Below, piece after piece: positions 17,459-28,762 of a stretch of 64,000 bases of DNA (position 1 is the stretch's first letter; every line of letters begins with the position of its first letter). Source of the stretch: Pseudomonadota bacterium (GTDB lineage: Bacteria; Pseudomonadota; Alphaproteobacteria; Sphingomonadales; Sphingomonadaceae); the NCBI GenBank assembly GCA_023457895.1, contig JAEXAY010000003.1:27975-91974 (forward strand). Direction: 5' to 3'. Position numbers and translations under genes: made by a program. The notes beneath the pieces are model-generated. The model searched no databases and was not told where the DNA came from. It worked only from the letters and a program-made list of their open reading frames with translations.

Positions 17459-17495
17459 TCAGGCCTTCCGGTTTTCACCAGGCCGGACATGGCGG

Positions 17496-20075
<2,580 letters not shown>

Positions 20076-20081
20076 GCGGAT

Positions 20082-20110
20082 TCTATACAGATGCCCCCAC
20101 CAAAGCCCAA
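20082..20110 (-). promoter_or_regulatory. Possible gyrB promoter giving a leaderless transcript
   Basis: On the minus strand TTGGGC (20105-20110) and TATAGA (20082-20087) are 17 bp apart. The start point 7 bases downstream would coincide with the A of the gyrB ATG. The -35 match is weak. Confidence 0.3.
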
Positions 20111-20147
20111 GCAAAAAGAGGTCTGTTGGCGGGGAAAGACGCACCCG

Positions 20148-20164
20148 CCTCCCTTCCAGGGAGG
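20148..20164. repeat. Short palindromic repeat (CCTCCCT type)
   Basis: CCTCCCT-TCC-AGGGAGG is a perfect 7-bp inverted repeat between divergent gyrB and the Rrf2 gene. The same core with a GAA loop is at 59604-59624. It resembles a dispersed extragenic palindrome frequent in sphingomonads. Confidence 0.55.
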
Positions 20165-20258
20165 GCAGAGCGAAAACCGCCATGGCCGGCGGCTTGACCT
20201 TGCGGAGCCGCGGGACTAGGCCGATAAATCTCTACTAATCCGGTAAGGACTGGCGCCC

Positions 20259-20687
20259 ATGCTGTCGCAGAAGACCCGCTATACCATCCGCGCGTTGCAG
20301 CATCTTGCCGACCATGCCGGGCGCGAGAATCCGGTGCCGCTGGCGGAGATTTCGGCGGAACAGAATATTCCCTCGAAGTTCCTTACCGTTATCCTGTCCG
20401 AAATGAGCCGCGAGGGCATTGTTCAGTCATTTCGCGGGCGCGACGGCGGCTACAAGCTCGCGCTGCCGCCGGTCGATATCAGCTATGGCGACATCGTCCG
20501 GCTGACGCGTGGCTCGCTCGCGCTGGTCCCGTGCGCCAGCCGTTATGCACATGAAAAATGCAAGAATTGCGTCGCCGAAGAAGAATGCCGCCTGCGCAGC
20601 CTTATGCTGAAAGTGCGCGATGAAACGGCCGCGGTGCTGGACAAGATCACGCTCGCTGACCCGATCGCACTGGAACCCGCAGGATAA
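20259..20687 (+). CDS. Rrf2-family transcriptional regulator, probably iron-sulfur
   Basis: A 142-aa Rrf2 protein. The N-terminal winged HTH includes PLAEISAEQNIPSKFLTVILSEM and the wing SFRGRDGGYKLA. Four cysteines (92, 101, 104 and 110) sit where IscR, NsrR and RirA bind an Fe-S cluster, though the spacing C-x8-C-x2-C-x5-C differs from IscR. It therefore may sense iron, nitric oxide, oxygen or cysteine status. It is monocistronic and divergent from gyrB. No regulon can be assigned from this window. Confidence 0.88.
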   Translation: MLSQKTRYTIRALQHLADHAGRENPVPLAEISAEQNIPSKFLTVILSEMSREGIVQSFRGRDGGYKLALPPVDISYGDIVRLTRGSLALVPCASRYAHEKCKNCVAEEECRLRSLMLKVRDETAAVLDKITLADPIALEPAG

Positions 20688-20764
20688 GGCATCCGTTCGG
20701 CGCACGGCAGCTTCATACGGCCGCAGCACAATTGTCAAGCAAAATAGTTGAGTTAATCCATCTC

Positions 20765-20854
20765 TGTCAGGTACAGGCCGGCGCACAAAAAAATCGCTGG
20801 ATAATTGAACACCCTCCCGGCCAGCGAACTCCCATCGCGCGCCTGTACCTGACA
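20765..20854. repeat. 90-bp element with 14-bp terminal inverted repeats
   Basis: TGTCAGGTACAGGC at 20765-20778 is matched perfectly, inverted, by 20841-20854. Nested inside is a second perfect inverted pair, TCGCTGG / CCAGCGA (20821-20827 on the right). The interior is AT-richer and contains a run of seven As. The layout resembles a MITE or a large regulatory hairpin upstream of the deacetylase gene. No target-site duplication is obvious. Confidence 0.6.
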
Positions 20855-20958
20855 ACCTTCCTGCCTGGCACCTTCCTTTACGTAACGGCAATGGTCTGCC
20901 GCTAAGCAGGCGTTGGCCTCGCTCGTTATTTCCGGTAGAGCGTGGGCATTGAAGGGGG

Positions 20959-21936
20959 ATGATCTTGTCTGCGCCGCAGCTGGCCATTGTTGTTGATGCC
21001 GAGGAGGAGTTTGACTGGTCCGCGCCCTTGTCGCGCGACAACCGGTCGACCTCGTCGATCGTGCAGCAGGACCCGCTCCACGCCATCTATGACCGGCTGG
21101 GGGTGGTCCCCACCTATGTCGTCGATTATCCGGTGGTGACCGACCCGGCGGCGGTCGCCTATCTCGCGGCGCTCGAGCGAGAAGGCCGGGCCGAAATCGG
21201 GACCCATCCGCACCCTTGGGTAACGCCGCCTTACGAGGAGGAAGTGAGCGCCGCCAACAGCTATTTGTGCAACCTCCCCGCCGACCTCCAGCGCGCCAAG
21301 ATTGTTACCCTGCACCGCGCGATCGAAAGCGCCTTCGGCCTGAAGCCGGCAATATTCAAGGCGGGGCGCTATGGTTTTGGCAGCGCGACGCAGGCGATCA
21401 TCACCGATCTTGGCTACAAGGTCGATTGCAGCCATGTGCCGCACACCAATTTCGACCGCGATGGCGGGCCGGACTATCGCGGCACGCCCGAACATCCTTT
21501 CTGGCTCGACCGCGACCGCGACCTGCTCGAAATCCCGATGACCGCCGGCTTTTTCGGGGTGGGGGCAAGCGTCGGCTGGCGGATTTCCGGCCTGTTCGAC
21601 AGCCGCCGCGCGGGCCGGCTCCGCCTTCCTGCCCTGCTTGGCCGTTCGGGTATTGTCGGGCGGGCGCGCCTGACGCCCGAGGGCGTATCGGCGAATGAAC
21701 AGCGGCGTCTCATCCGGGCGCTGCATGATCAGGGCCAGCGCATCTTCATCCTCAGCTATCACAGCCCCTCGCTGGTGCCGGGGCATACCCCCTATGTACG
21801 CGACGCGGCGGGACTGGCGGTCTTAGTGCAGACGATCGAACAGGTGCTGAGCTGGTTTCGCGACGATCTCGGCGGCCACTTCACCACGCTGACCCGCATC
21901 CACGCCGATTTCAGCAAGGCGTCGCCGCGCGATTGA
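20959..21936 (+). CDS. Polysaccharide deacetylase family protein (WalW-like)
   Basis: A 325-aa protein of the NodB/CE4 superfamily as found in WalW-type proteins of surface polysaccharide loci. The catalytic base/metal region is VVDAEEEFDW near the N-terminus, EIGTHPHPW carries the metal-binding histidines, AGRYGFG is the arginine motif, and LSYHSPSLVPG the distal His motif. There is no signal peptide, so it is cytoplasmic or acts on a lipid-linked precursor. It stands alone between the Rrf2 and Atm1-type genes. The start ATG 20959 is used because GAAGGGGG lies 4-11 bases upstream. Confidence 0.82.
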   Translation: MILSAPQLAIVVDAEEEFDWSAPLSRDNRSTSSIVQQDPLHAIYDRLGVVPTYVVDYPVVTDPAAVAYLAALEREGRAEIGTHPHPWVTPPYEEEVSAANSYLCNLPADLQRAKIVTLHRAIESAFGLKPAIFKAGRYGFGSATQAIITDLGYKVDCSHVPHTNFDRDGGPDYRGTPEHPFWLDRDRDLLEIPMTAGFFGVGASVGWRISGLFDSRRAGRLRLPALLGRSGIVGRARLTPEGVSANEQRRLIRALHDQGQRIFILSYHSPSLVPGHTPYVRDAAGLAVLVQTIEQVLSWFRDDLGGHFTTLTRIHADFSKASPRD

Positions 21937-21998
21937 TACGCCCGATACCGGGCGCTGACGCTCTTGGGAATTCCGCCTTTCCCCCTATATAGGGCGCC

Positions 21999-23855
21999 AT
22001 GTCCGGCTTTCATGCTTCCACCGCAGTTCCCCCCAGTCCGGCGCAGGCGGCGGCGGGCGGCACGCTGGCGCCATCGCGCGAAGCGGATTTTGCGACGCTG
22101 AAGCGTTTTCTTCCCTATCTCTGGCCGCCCGGGCGCGGCGACCTCAAGCTGCGGATCGTTGGCGCGATGCTGCTGGTGCTCGCCTCGAAGGCGGTGCAAC
22201 TGTCGATGGCGTTCATCTATGGCGCCGCGATCGACCGGATGAAGCCGGGGCTCGAACCCGGCGTCCTCCTCGCGATCGGCCTCGTGCTGAGCTATGCGCT
22301 CGCGCGCTTCGGCGGGGTGTTGTTCGACAATGCGCGCAACTGGATTTTCGAACGCGTCGGCCAGACCGCGACCGTTCACCTCGCCGAACATGTGTTCGCC
22401 CATCTCCACCGGCTGTCGCTGCGCTTCCACCTGTCACGGCGGACGGGTGCGGTCACCAAGGTGATCGAGCGCGGTACCAAGAGCATCGACACGATGCTCT
22501 ATTTCCTGCTGTTCAACATCGCCCCGACCGCGATCGAACTGACCGTCGTGCTCGGTATCTTCTTCGTCAAGTTCAGCTGGCAGCTGGCGCTCGCGACGAT
22601 GCTGATGGTCGGCCTCTATATTTTCTTCACCCAGCGCGTGACCGACTGGCGCAATGCGCTGAGGAAGGAGATGAATGATCTCGACACGCTCACCGTGTCG
22701 CGCTCGGTCGACAGTCTGCTCAACTATGAAACGGTCAAATATTTCAATGCCGAGGATCGCGAGACCGGCCATTATTCGCAGGTCGCGCGGCGCTATGCCG
22801 ATGCCGCGGTCAAATCGGAAAACTCGCTGGCCTTCCTCAATGTCGGGCAGAGTTTCATCACCAACGCGATGCTCGGCGGGGCGATGGCTTTCACCGTATG
22901 GGGCTGGTCGAAGGGGCAGTTCACCACCGGCGACGTGGTCATCGTCAACACGCTGCTCAACCAGCTGTTCCGCCCGCTCGACATGCTCGGCATGGTCTAT
23001 CGCACGATCCGCCAGGGGCTGATCGACATGGCGGCGATGTTCGACCTCATCGATACGCCCGCCGAGATCGTCGATGCGCCGGGCGCGCCGCCGCTTGGCG
23101 TGGGCGCAGGCGATGTGCGCTTCGATAATGTCCGCTTCGGCTATGAGCCCGACCGCGAGATATTGCACGGGGTTAGCTTCCACGTCCCCGCGGGCGAGAC
23201 GCTCGCCATCGTCGGGCCTTCGGGGTCGGGCAAGTCGACCATCGCCCGGCTGCTGTTCCGCTTCTACGATCCGCAATCGGGAACCATCACCATCGACGGC
23301 CAGCGGATCGATGCCGTGACCCAGGCAAGCCTGCGCGCTGCCATCGGCATCGTCCCGCAGGACACGGTGCTGTTCAACGAGACGATTGGCTACAACATTG
23401 CCTATGGCCGCGACGGCGCGAGCGCGGCGGAGGTCGCGGCGGCGGCGGAAGGGGCGGCGATCGCGGGCTTCATTGGCGCGCTGCCGCAGGGCTATGACAC
23501 CGAGGTCGGCGAGCGCGGCCTCAAGCTTTCGGGCGGCGAGAAGCAGCGCATCGCGATCGCCCGGACCCTCCTCAAGAATCCGCCGGTGCTGGTGCTCGAC
23601 GAGGCAACCTCGGCACTCGACAGCCGCACCGAGGCGGAAATCCAGGCGACGCTCGACCGCATCGCCGAAAGCCGCACCACCATCATCATCGCCCACCGGC
23701 TCTCGACCATCGCCGATGCCGATAATATCCTCGTGCTTGATGGCGGCACCGTGCGCGAGCAGGGTACCCATGCCGAACTGCTCTCGCGGCGCGGTCTCTA
23801 TGCCGAAATGTGGGCGCGCCAGCAGGCGGAAAAGGAAGAATTCGAGCCTGCCTGA
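21999..23855 (+). CDS. ABC exporter of the Atm1/heavy-metal tolerance type (fused permease-ATPase)
   Basis: A 618-aa half-transporter. An N-terminal six-helix permease (about 40-330) has the Atm1-type helix FHLSRRTGAVTKVIERGTKSID and the NYETVKYFNAE segment of Atm1/HMT1 exporters. The ATPase domain has Walker A GPSGSGKST (about 405-413), signature LSGGEKQR (about 510-517) and Walker B VLVLDEATSAL. Family members export glutathione-metal or glutathione persulfide species and support cytosolic Fe-S metabolism and metal resistance. It is followed 32 bp on by a DUF442 protein, often linked to sulfur metabolism. Confidence 0.93.
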   Translation: MSGFHASTAVPPSPAQAAAGGTLAPSREADFATLKRFLPYLWPPGRGDLKLRIVGAMLLVLASKAVQLSMAFIYGAAIDRMKPGLEPGVLLAIGLVLSYALARFGGVLFDNARNWIFERVGQTATVHLAEHVFAHLHRLSLRFHLSRRTGAVTKVIERGTKSIDTMLYFLLFNIAPTAIELTVVLGIFFVKFSWQLALATMLMVGLYIFFTQRVTDWRNALRKEMNDLDTLTVSRSVDSLLNYETVKYFNAEDRETGHYSQVARRYADAAVKSENSLAFLNVGQSFITNAMLGGAMAFTVWGWSKGQFTTGDVVIVNTLLNQLFRPLDMLGMVYRTIRQGLIDMAAMFDLIDTPAEIVDAPGAPPLGVGAGDVRFDNVRFGYEPDREILHGVSFHVPAGETLAIVGPSGSGKSTIARLLFRFYDPQSGTITIDGQRIDAVTQASLRAAIGIVPQDTVLFNETIGYNIAYGRDGASAAEVAAAAEGAAIAGFIGALPQGYDTEVGERGLKLSGGEKQRIAIARTLLKNPPVLVLDEATSALDSRTEAEIQATLDRIAESRTTIIIAHRLSTIADADNILVLDGGTVREQGTHAELLSRRGLYAEMWARQQAEKEEFEPA

Positions 23856-23887
23856 CCAGTTGACGCGCGGGCGTATAACTGACAACA

Positions 23888-24331
23888 ATGTCAGCCATGT
23901 TCCGTACCCTCGACGCCCGGTTTTTCGCCGCCCCCCAGATCGCTCTCGATGATGTCGCGCGCGCAAGGGAGGCGGGTATCGTCCATATCGTCAACAATCG
24001 CCCCGACGGCGAAGATCCGTCCGCGCCGCAGGGCGCGGAGATCGAAGCGGCGGCGCGGGCGGCGGGGCTTGGCTATAGCTATATCCCGGTGACGCATTCG
24101 GGCTTTTCGGCGGCGCAGCTTGACGCGTTCGACGCCGCAGTGCGCGAAGCGGGCGGGCCGGTGCTCGGCTACTGCCGTTCGGGCACGCGCTCGACGCTGC
24201 TCTGGGCGCTCGCGCGCGCAAGAGCCGGCGATGCGGTGGACGAGGTGGCGCACAAGGCCGGAGCGGCGGGCTATGACGTGGCGCCGGTGCGCGCGATGAT
24301 GGACGCGCTGCACGGGCAGGCCTCCCGGTAG
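23888..24331 (+). CDS. DUF442/TIGR01244-type phosphatase-like protein
   Basis: A 147-aa protein of the beta-lactamase-hydrolase-like phosphatase family. VHIVNNRPDGEDPSAPQG, YIPVTHSGFS and the cysteine loop YCRSGTRSTLLWA are hallmark segments. The loop resembles a tyrosine-phosphatase P-loop, and in several bacteria the domain is fused to sulfur dioxygenases in sulfide oxidation. Here it stands free behind the Atm1-type exporter, consistent with a sulfur or glutathione persulfide role. ATG 23888 is used; an internal ATG is three codons later. Confidence 0.85.
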   Translation: MSAMFRTLDARFFAAPQIALDDVARAREAGIVHIVNNRPDGEDPSAPQGAEIEAAARAAGLGYSYIPVTHSGFSAAQLDAFDAAVREAGGPVLGYCRSGTRSTLLWALARARAGDAVDEVAHKAGAAGYDVAPVRAMMDALHGQASR

Positions 24332-24344
24332 AAACAGGCGCGCC

Positions 24345-24743
24345 TTGACCGACCTTGTCATTTTCGGCGTGTCGCTGGTGGCGATCCTCGCGGTTGCCGG
24401 GCTGGTGCGCCTGTTCGGGCTTGGCGATGATCCGCGCATCCGCTCGAAGCAACAGGCCTTCGCGCTCGCCGACAGCATCATCTGCGGATTCAGTCCCACC
24501 GAGGCGGCGGTCGACAAGGCTGGTTATGGCGCGCTGGTGCGCAACGCGAGGGGCCAGCAGATGCTGATCCGTGCGCATGGCAATTTCTTTGTCGGCCGCC
24601 TGATCGATTCGAGCTTCAGCGGCCGTCTCGCGCATACCCAGTTGACGCTCGAATCGAACGAACGCAGTTTCGGGTCGACCACGCTCGACCTTGGTAAGGA
24701 TGCGCAGCTGTGGACCGCGCGGCTGCGCGAGGTGCTGGTCTGA
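24345..24743 (+). CDS. Conserved hypothetical protein with one membrane anchor
   Basis: A 132-aa protein with a TTG start. Residues 1-26 are a membrane helix (LVIFGVSLVAILAVAGLVRLFGLG). The rest is soluble and reads as a PH-like or beta-rich domain: YGALVRNARGQQMLIRAHGNFFVGRLI. I recognise no named family. It starts 13 bp after the DUF442 gene and overlaps the hydroxylase gene by one base (TGATG), so it is part of this operon. It may be anchored at the inner membrane beside the hydroxylase. Confidence 0.72.
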   Translation: MTDLVIFGVSLVAILAVAGLVRLFGLGDDPRIRSKQQAFALADSIICGFSPTEAAVDKAGYGALVRNARGQQMLIRAHGNFFVGRLIDSSFSGRLAHTQLTLESNERSFGSTTLDLGKDAQLWTARLREVLV

Positions 24744-25699
24744 TGGAGCCGGTCGTCCTGCCCAATCCCACCACCTATGCGATCCCGGCTTTCATCCTGC
24801 TCATCATCGCTGAAATGCTGATCGCCCGGATGCGCGACCGCACCCGCTACGAAGCGCGCGACACGCTGACCTCGCTCGGGCTGGGGCTGGGGAGCACGGT
24901 GGCGGGGCTCCTAACCGGCGGCTTCGTGATCGCGATGGCGAACTGGGTCTATCAGTATCGCCTGTTCGACATCGGCTATGTCTGGTGGGCCTGGATCGCC
25001 TGTTTCGTGCTCGATGACCTTGCCTATTATGTGTTCCATCGCACCGCCCACCGTGTGCGCTGGTTCTGGGCGGCGCATGTCATCCATCACAGTTCGCAGC
25101 ATTATAATCTCACAACCGCGCTGCGGCAGACCTGGACCGGCTTTATCGCGCTGACCTTCATCTTCCGCCTGCCGCTGTTCTTCGTCGGCTTTCCGGTGGC
25201 GATGGTGATCTTCGTTGGCGGGCTCAATCTCATCTACCAGTTCTGGATTCATACCGAGGCGGTCAAGCGCCTGCCGCGCTGGTTCGAGGCGGTGATGAAC
25301 ACGCCCTCGCACCACCGTGTCCACCACGCCACCAACCCGCGTTATCTCGATTCCAATTATGCCGGGGTCTTCATCGTCTGGGACCGTATGTTCGGCACCT
25401 TCGAGCCCGAACGCGACGATGAGAAAATCCATTATGGCATCGTCAAGAATCTGGGGAGCTTCAATGTCCTGTGGGCCGCCTTCCACGAATGGATCGGCAT
25501 CGCGAAGGATGTATGGCGCGCGCCCACGCTGGCAGCGAAATGGAATTACATGGTGAAGCCGCCGGGCTGGAGCCATGACAACAGCCGGGACACCAGCGAC
25601 ACGATCAAGGCGCGCTGGCGCGAAACAAGGCCGCAAGAGCCGGACGGGATCGAACCAAAAACGGGAGAGGCGGGGGAATGGACAGTTACGACATCATAG
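24743..25699 (+). CDS. Sterol desaturase/fatty acid hydroxylase family protein
   Basis: A 318-aa integral membrane di-iron oxygenase. The histidine boxes are visible as HRTAH, HVIHHSSQHYN and HHRVHH, separated by hydrophobic segments, the standard arrangement of the ERG3/FAH superfamily. Bacterial members hydroxylate or desaturate lipids, carotenoids, hopanoids or sterols. The last 50 residues are hydrophilic and extend 22 nt into the next gene. The start ATG 24743 overlaps the previous stop. The substrate is not evident; the following GMC oxidoreductase could oxidise the alcohol formed. Confidence 0.9.
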   Translation: MEPVVLPNPTTYAIPAFILLIIAEMLIARMRDRTRYEARDTLTSLGLGLGSTVAGLLTGGFVIAMANWVYQYRLFDIGYVWWAWIACFVLDDLAYYVFHRTAHRVRWFWAAHVIHHSSQHYNLTTALRQTWTGFIALTFIFRLPLFFVGFPVAMVIFVGGLNLIYQFWIHTEAVKRLPRWFEAVMNTPSHHRVHHATNPRYLDSNYAGVFIVWDRMFGTFEPERDDEKIHYGIVKNLGSFNVLWAAFHEWIGIAKDVWRAPTLAAKWNYMVKPPGWSHDNSRDTSDTIKARWRETRPQEPDGIEPKTGEAGEWTVTTS

Positions 25700-27273
25700 T
25701 CATTGGCGCCGGGTCCGGCGGCTGCGCGGCTGCGGGGGGCCTCGCCGAAGATGGCAGCCGCACCGTCTGTGTGATCGAGGCGGGCGGGACCAACGACAGT
25801 TTCTTCATCCGCACCCCCGGCATGCTGGTCGCGCTCCCCAAGAAGGCCAACTGGGCATTCGATACCGAGTGCATGGAGAGCCTCGGCGGGCGCGCAGGCT
25901 ATCAGCCGCGCGGGCGCGGCCTTGGCGGATCGAGCGCGATCAACGCGATGCTCTATATTCGCGGCAATGCGTGGGATTATGACAATTGGGCCAATCTCGG
26001 CTGCACCGGCTGGCGCTATTCGGACGTGCTGCCCTGGTTCAAGCGCTGCGAGAATAATGTGCGCGGCGCCGATGCCTTTCACGGCAACAAGGGCCCGCTC
26101 CATGTCGATGACCAGCACTGGCCGAGCCCCGGCAGCCGGGCCTTCGTCGAAGCCGCGACGCGGCTGCAATATCCGGAAAACCGCGACTTCAACGGCGGGC
26201 GGCAGGATGGCTTCGGCCTCTATCAGGTCACGCAATATCAGGGTGAGCGCTGGTCGGCCGCGCGGGCCTTCCTCGACCCGCTGAAGGGACGCGCCAATCT
26301 CGATATCCGCACCGATACGCTGGTCGAGCGCGTGCTCATCGAAAATGGCCGCGCCACCGGCGTGGTCGTGCGGCGCGGCGGCAAACAGGAAACATTGCAC
26401 GCCCGGCAGGCGGTGATCGTTTCGGGCGGCGCGTTCGGCAGCCCGCAGACGCTGATGCTGTCGGGCATCGGCCCGGCGGAGCATTTGAAGGCCATGGGCA
26501 TCGAGGTCGTGCTCGACAAACCCGCGGTCGGCGCCGACCTTCAGGACCATTGCGACAATATCATCGCCTATGACGCCGACAGCCCGGACTTTTTCGGCGG
26601 GTCGCTCGCCGCGATGTGGCGGATGCTGAAGGCGCTGATGCAATATCGCCGTGACAAGTCCGGGATGATGACCACGCCCTTTGCCGAAAGCGGGGGTTTC
26701 TGGAAAATCCGCGCGGATGCGCCCGCGCCCGATGTCCAATATCATTTCATTCCGGGGATCGTGCAGAATCACGGGCGCGACAAGGTCAGGGAAAGCGGCT
26801 TTTCGGTCCATGCCTGCGCGCTGCGACCCAAAAGCCGCGGCACGGTGCGGCTCAGGAGCAATGATCCCGCGGCGGCACCCTCGATCAACCCCAATTTCCT
26901 GTCCGATCCCGGCGGTGAGGACATCGCGCTGCTGCGCGACGCGACGCGGCTGATGGTGCGCATCTGCGAAACCGAGCCGATGAGCCGCTACAAGGGCCGC
27001 AACCGCCACCCGGTCGATTATGCCGACGATGCCGCGCTAGACCAGCTCATCCGCGACCGCTGCGACACCATCTACCATCCGGTCGGCACCTGCCGCATGG
27101 GTCCGTGCGCGGATGATGTCGCCGATCCTGAACTGCGGGTGCGCGGCGTCGAGGGGCTTTACGTCGCCGACGCCTCGATCATGCCGCGTCTCATTTCGGG
27201 CAACACCAACGCGCCGTCGATCATGATCGGGATGCGCTGCGCCGATTTTGTGAAGCAGCATCTTGCCGCATAA
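25678..27273 (+). CDS. GMC-family FAD-dependent oxidoreductase (choline dehydrogenase-like)
   Basis: A 531-aa glucose-methanol-choline oxidoreductase. The FAD-binding motif GAGSGGCAAAGGLAEDG is at 10-26, PRGRGLGGSSAINAM is GMC signature 1, GAFGSPQTLMLSGIGP signature 2, and the catalytic His/Asn pair lies in DTIYHPVGTCRMG and SGNTNAPSIMIG. The start overlaps the end of the hydroxylase gene by 22 nt, with GGGAGAGGCGGGGG upstream. It likely oxidises a primary or secondary alcohol to an aldehyde or ketone. The substrate is unknown. A strong hairpin follows. Confidence 0.92.
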   Translation: MDSYDIIVIGAGSGGCAAAGGLAEDGSRTVCVIEAGGTNDSFFIRTPGMLVALPKKANWAFDTECMESLGGRAGYQPRGRGLGGSSAINAMLYIRGNAWDYDNWANLGCTGWRYSDVLPWFKRCENNVRGADAFHGNKGPLHVDDQHWPSPGSRAFVEAATRLQYPENRDFNGGRQDGFGLYQVTQYQGERWSAARAFLDPLKGRANLDIRTDTLVERVLIENGRATGVVVRRGGKQETLHARQAVIVSGGAFGSPQTLMLSGIGPAEHLKAMGIEVVLDKPAVGADLQDHCDNIIAYDADSPDFFGGSLAAMWRMLKALMQYRRDKSGMMTTPFAESGGFWKIRADAPAPDVQYHFIPGIVQNHGRDKVRESGFSVHACALRPKSRGTVRLRSNDPAAAPSINPNFLSDPGGEDIALLRDATRLMVRICETEPMSRYKGRNRHPVDYADDAALDQLIRDRCDTIYHPVGTCRMGPCADDVADPELRVRGVEGLYVADASIMPRLISGNTNAPSIMIGMRCADFVKQHLAA

Positions 27274-27277
27274 GAAG

Positions 27278-27303
27278 CGGCCGGAACATCGCTGTTCCGG
27301 CCG
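27278..27303. terminator. Perfect 11-bp hairpin between convergent genes
   Basis: CGGCCGGAACA / TGTTCCGGCCG with a TCGC tetraloop lies 4 bases after the GMC oxidoreductase stop. There is no T-run. Two further hairpins follow before the convergent amt gene: AGGTTC/GAACCT (27307-27325) and CGGGGCGGC/GCCGCCCCG (27331-27354). Together they probably insulate the two transcripts. Confidence 0.6.
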
Positions 27304-27360
27304 AGGAGGTTCGCAGGAGGAACCTGGTGACGGGGCGGCGGTGGCGCCGCCCCGAAGCGC

Positions 27361-28704
27361 TTAATAATTATAGGCGCGCTCGCCATGTTCGGCGAGGTCG
27401 AGCCCTTCGCGTTCGGCGTCGGCAGTGACCCGGAGGCCAGTGACGGCCTTGGCCGCATAGATGGCGATGATCGTGCCGATGCTCGACCAGACGATGGTGG
27501 TGAGTGTCGCCATTGCCTGTACGCCGAGCTGCGCGCCGATCCCGGTCGATCCGTCGCCCGGGCCGCCGAACTGCGGGGCATAGACGATCGCGGTGCCGAG
27601 CGCCCCGACGATCCCGCCGACGCCGTGAATGCCGAAGGCATCGAGCGCATCGTCAAAGCCGAGCTTCGGCTTCAGCTTGCTCACCACGTAGAAGCATATC
27701 AGCGAGGCGATTGCGCCGAGGATGATCGCGCCAAAGGGGCCGCTGTTACCGGCGGCCGGCGTTACCGCGACGAGTCCCGCGATGATCCCCGAACAGAAGC
27801 CGAGCGCCGAACCCTTGTGGCCCGCAATCCGCTCGGCCGCCATCCACACGAGGCCGCCTGCTGCGGTCGCGACGAAGGTGTTGATCATCGCAAGCCCGGC
27901 CGAGCCATTCGCTTCGAGCGCGGACCCGGCGTTGAAGCCGAACCAGCCGACCCACAGCAGGCCGGTGCCGACCGCGGTCATGGTCAGCGAGTGCGGCGCA
28001 AGGGCTTCCTTCTGATAGCCGATGCGCTTGCCAAGGATAAGGCAGGCGACCAGCGCCGAAACCCCGGCATTGATATGCACCACCGTGCCTCCGGCAAAAT
28101 CGAGCGCACCCATCTCGAAGAACAGGCCGCCTGCCGCCCATACCATGTGCGCGATGGGATAATAGACAATGGTGAGCCAGATCGCGGCAAATACCATCAC
28201 GGCGGCGAACTTCATCCGTTCGACCACCGATCCCAGCACCAGCGCGATGGTGATCGCCGAAAAGGTCATCTGGAAACTGATGAAGACATATTCGGGGATG
28301 ACCACCCCGTCAGTGAAGGTCGCCGCGGTCGAGGCGGGGGTTACGCCGGCCAGGAAGGCCTTGCCGAGGCTCGCGATGAAAGGCTTGAGTCCGTCGGACG
28401 CGTCAGGCCCGAACGCCATACTGTAGCCGAATGTGACCCACATCAGCATCGCCAGCGCGGCAACCGCGCCGATCTGTGTCATCACCGACAGCATGTTCTT
28501 GGTGCGGACAAGGCCGCCATAAAACAGCGCGAGGCCGGGGATGATCATGAGGAGGACGAGCAGGGTCGATGTCATCATCCAGGCGGTGTCGCCCTTGCTG
28601 ATGGTTTCGGTGGCGGCGGGCGCGGCTGCCTGGGCATGGGCAAGGCTGGCGGTCGCCAGCGCGGCGAGCCCGCCGGTCAGTCGTGCGAGTCGGTAGCGGT
28701 TCAT
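27361..28704 (-). CDS. amt: Ammonium transporter
   Basis: A 447-aa Amt/MEP/Rh transporter. A cleavable signal peptide (MNRYRLARLTGGLAALATAS, cleaved after AHA) is followed by GDTAWMMTSTLLVLLMIIPG and FYGGLVRTKNMLSVM, the Amt start, and about 11 helices. FAAIWLTIVYYPIAHMVW and the pore-lining His segments are present. Usually glnK lies next to amt; none is seen in the flanking genes. A near-perfect sigma-54 promoter lies 59-74 bp upstream (28763-28778), indicating nitrogen-limitation control by RpoN/NtrC. The start has GGGGAC 5 bases upstream. Confidence 0.96.
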   Translation of the reverse strand: MNRYRLARLTGGLAALATASLAHAQAAAPAATETISKGDTAWMMTSTLLVLLMIIPGLALFYGGLVRTKNMLSVMTQIGAVAALAMLMWVTFGYSMAFGPDASDGLKPFIASLGKAFLAGVTPASTAATFTDGVVIPEYVFISFQMTFSAITIALVLGSVVERMKFAAVMVFAAIWLTIVYYPIAHMVWAAGGLFFEMGALDFAGGTVVHINAGVSALVACLILGKRIGYQKEALAPHSLTMTAVGTGLLWVGWFGFNAGSALEANGSAGLAMINTFVATAAGGLVWMAAERIAGHKGSALGFCSGIIAGLVAVTPAAGNSGPFGAIILGAIASLICFYVVSKLKPKLGFDDALDAFGIHGVGGIVGALGTAIVYAPQFGGPGDGSTGIGAQLGVQAMATLTTIVWSSIGTIIAIYAAKAVTGLRVTADAEREGLDLAEHGERAYNY

Positions 28705-28762
28705 ATCTGTCCCCTTTGTCTGCGTGGTTCCCGCGCTACGGCGGGCTATCGTCATGATGCAG

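Noticed and set aside
22434..23966. A 510-codon minus-strand frame opposite the Atm1-type exporter
   Set aside because: Composition and lack of motifs show it is a shadow of the ABC transporter gene.
25546..27009. A 487-codon minus-strand frame opposite the GMC oxidoreductase
   Set aside because: Same reason; the sense protein has all GMC motifs.
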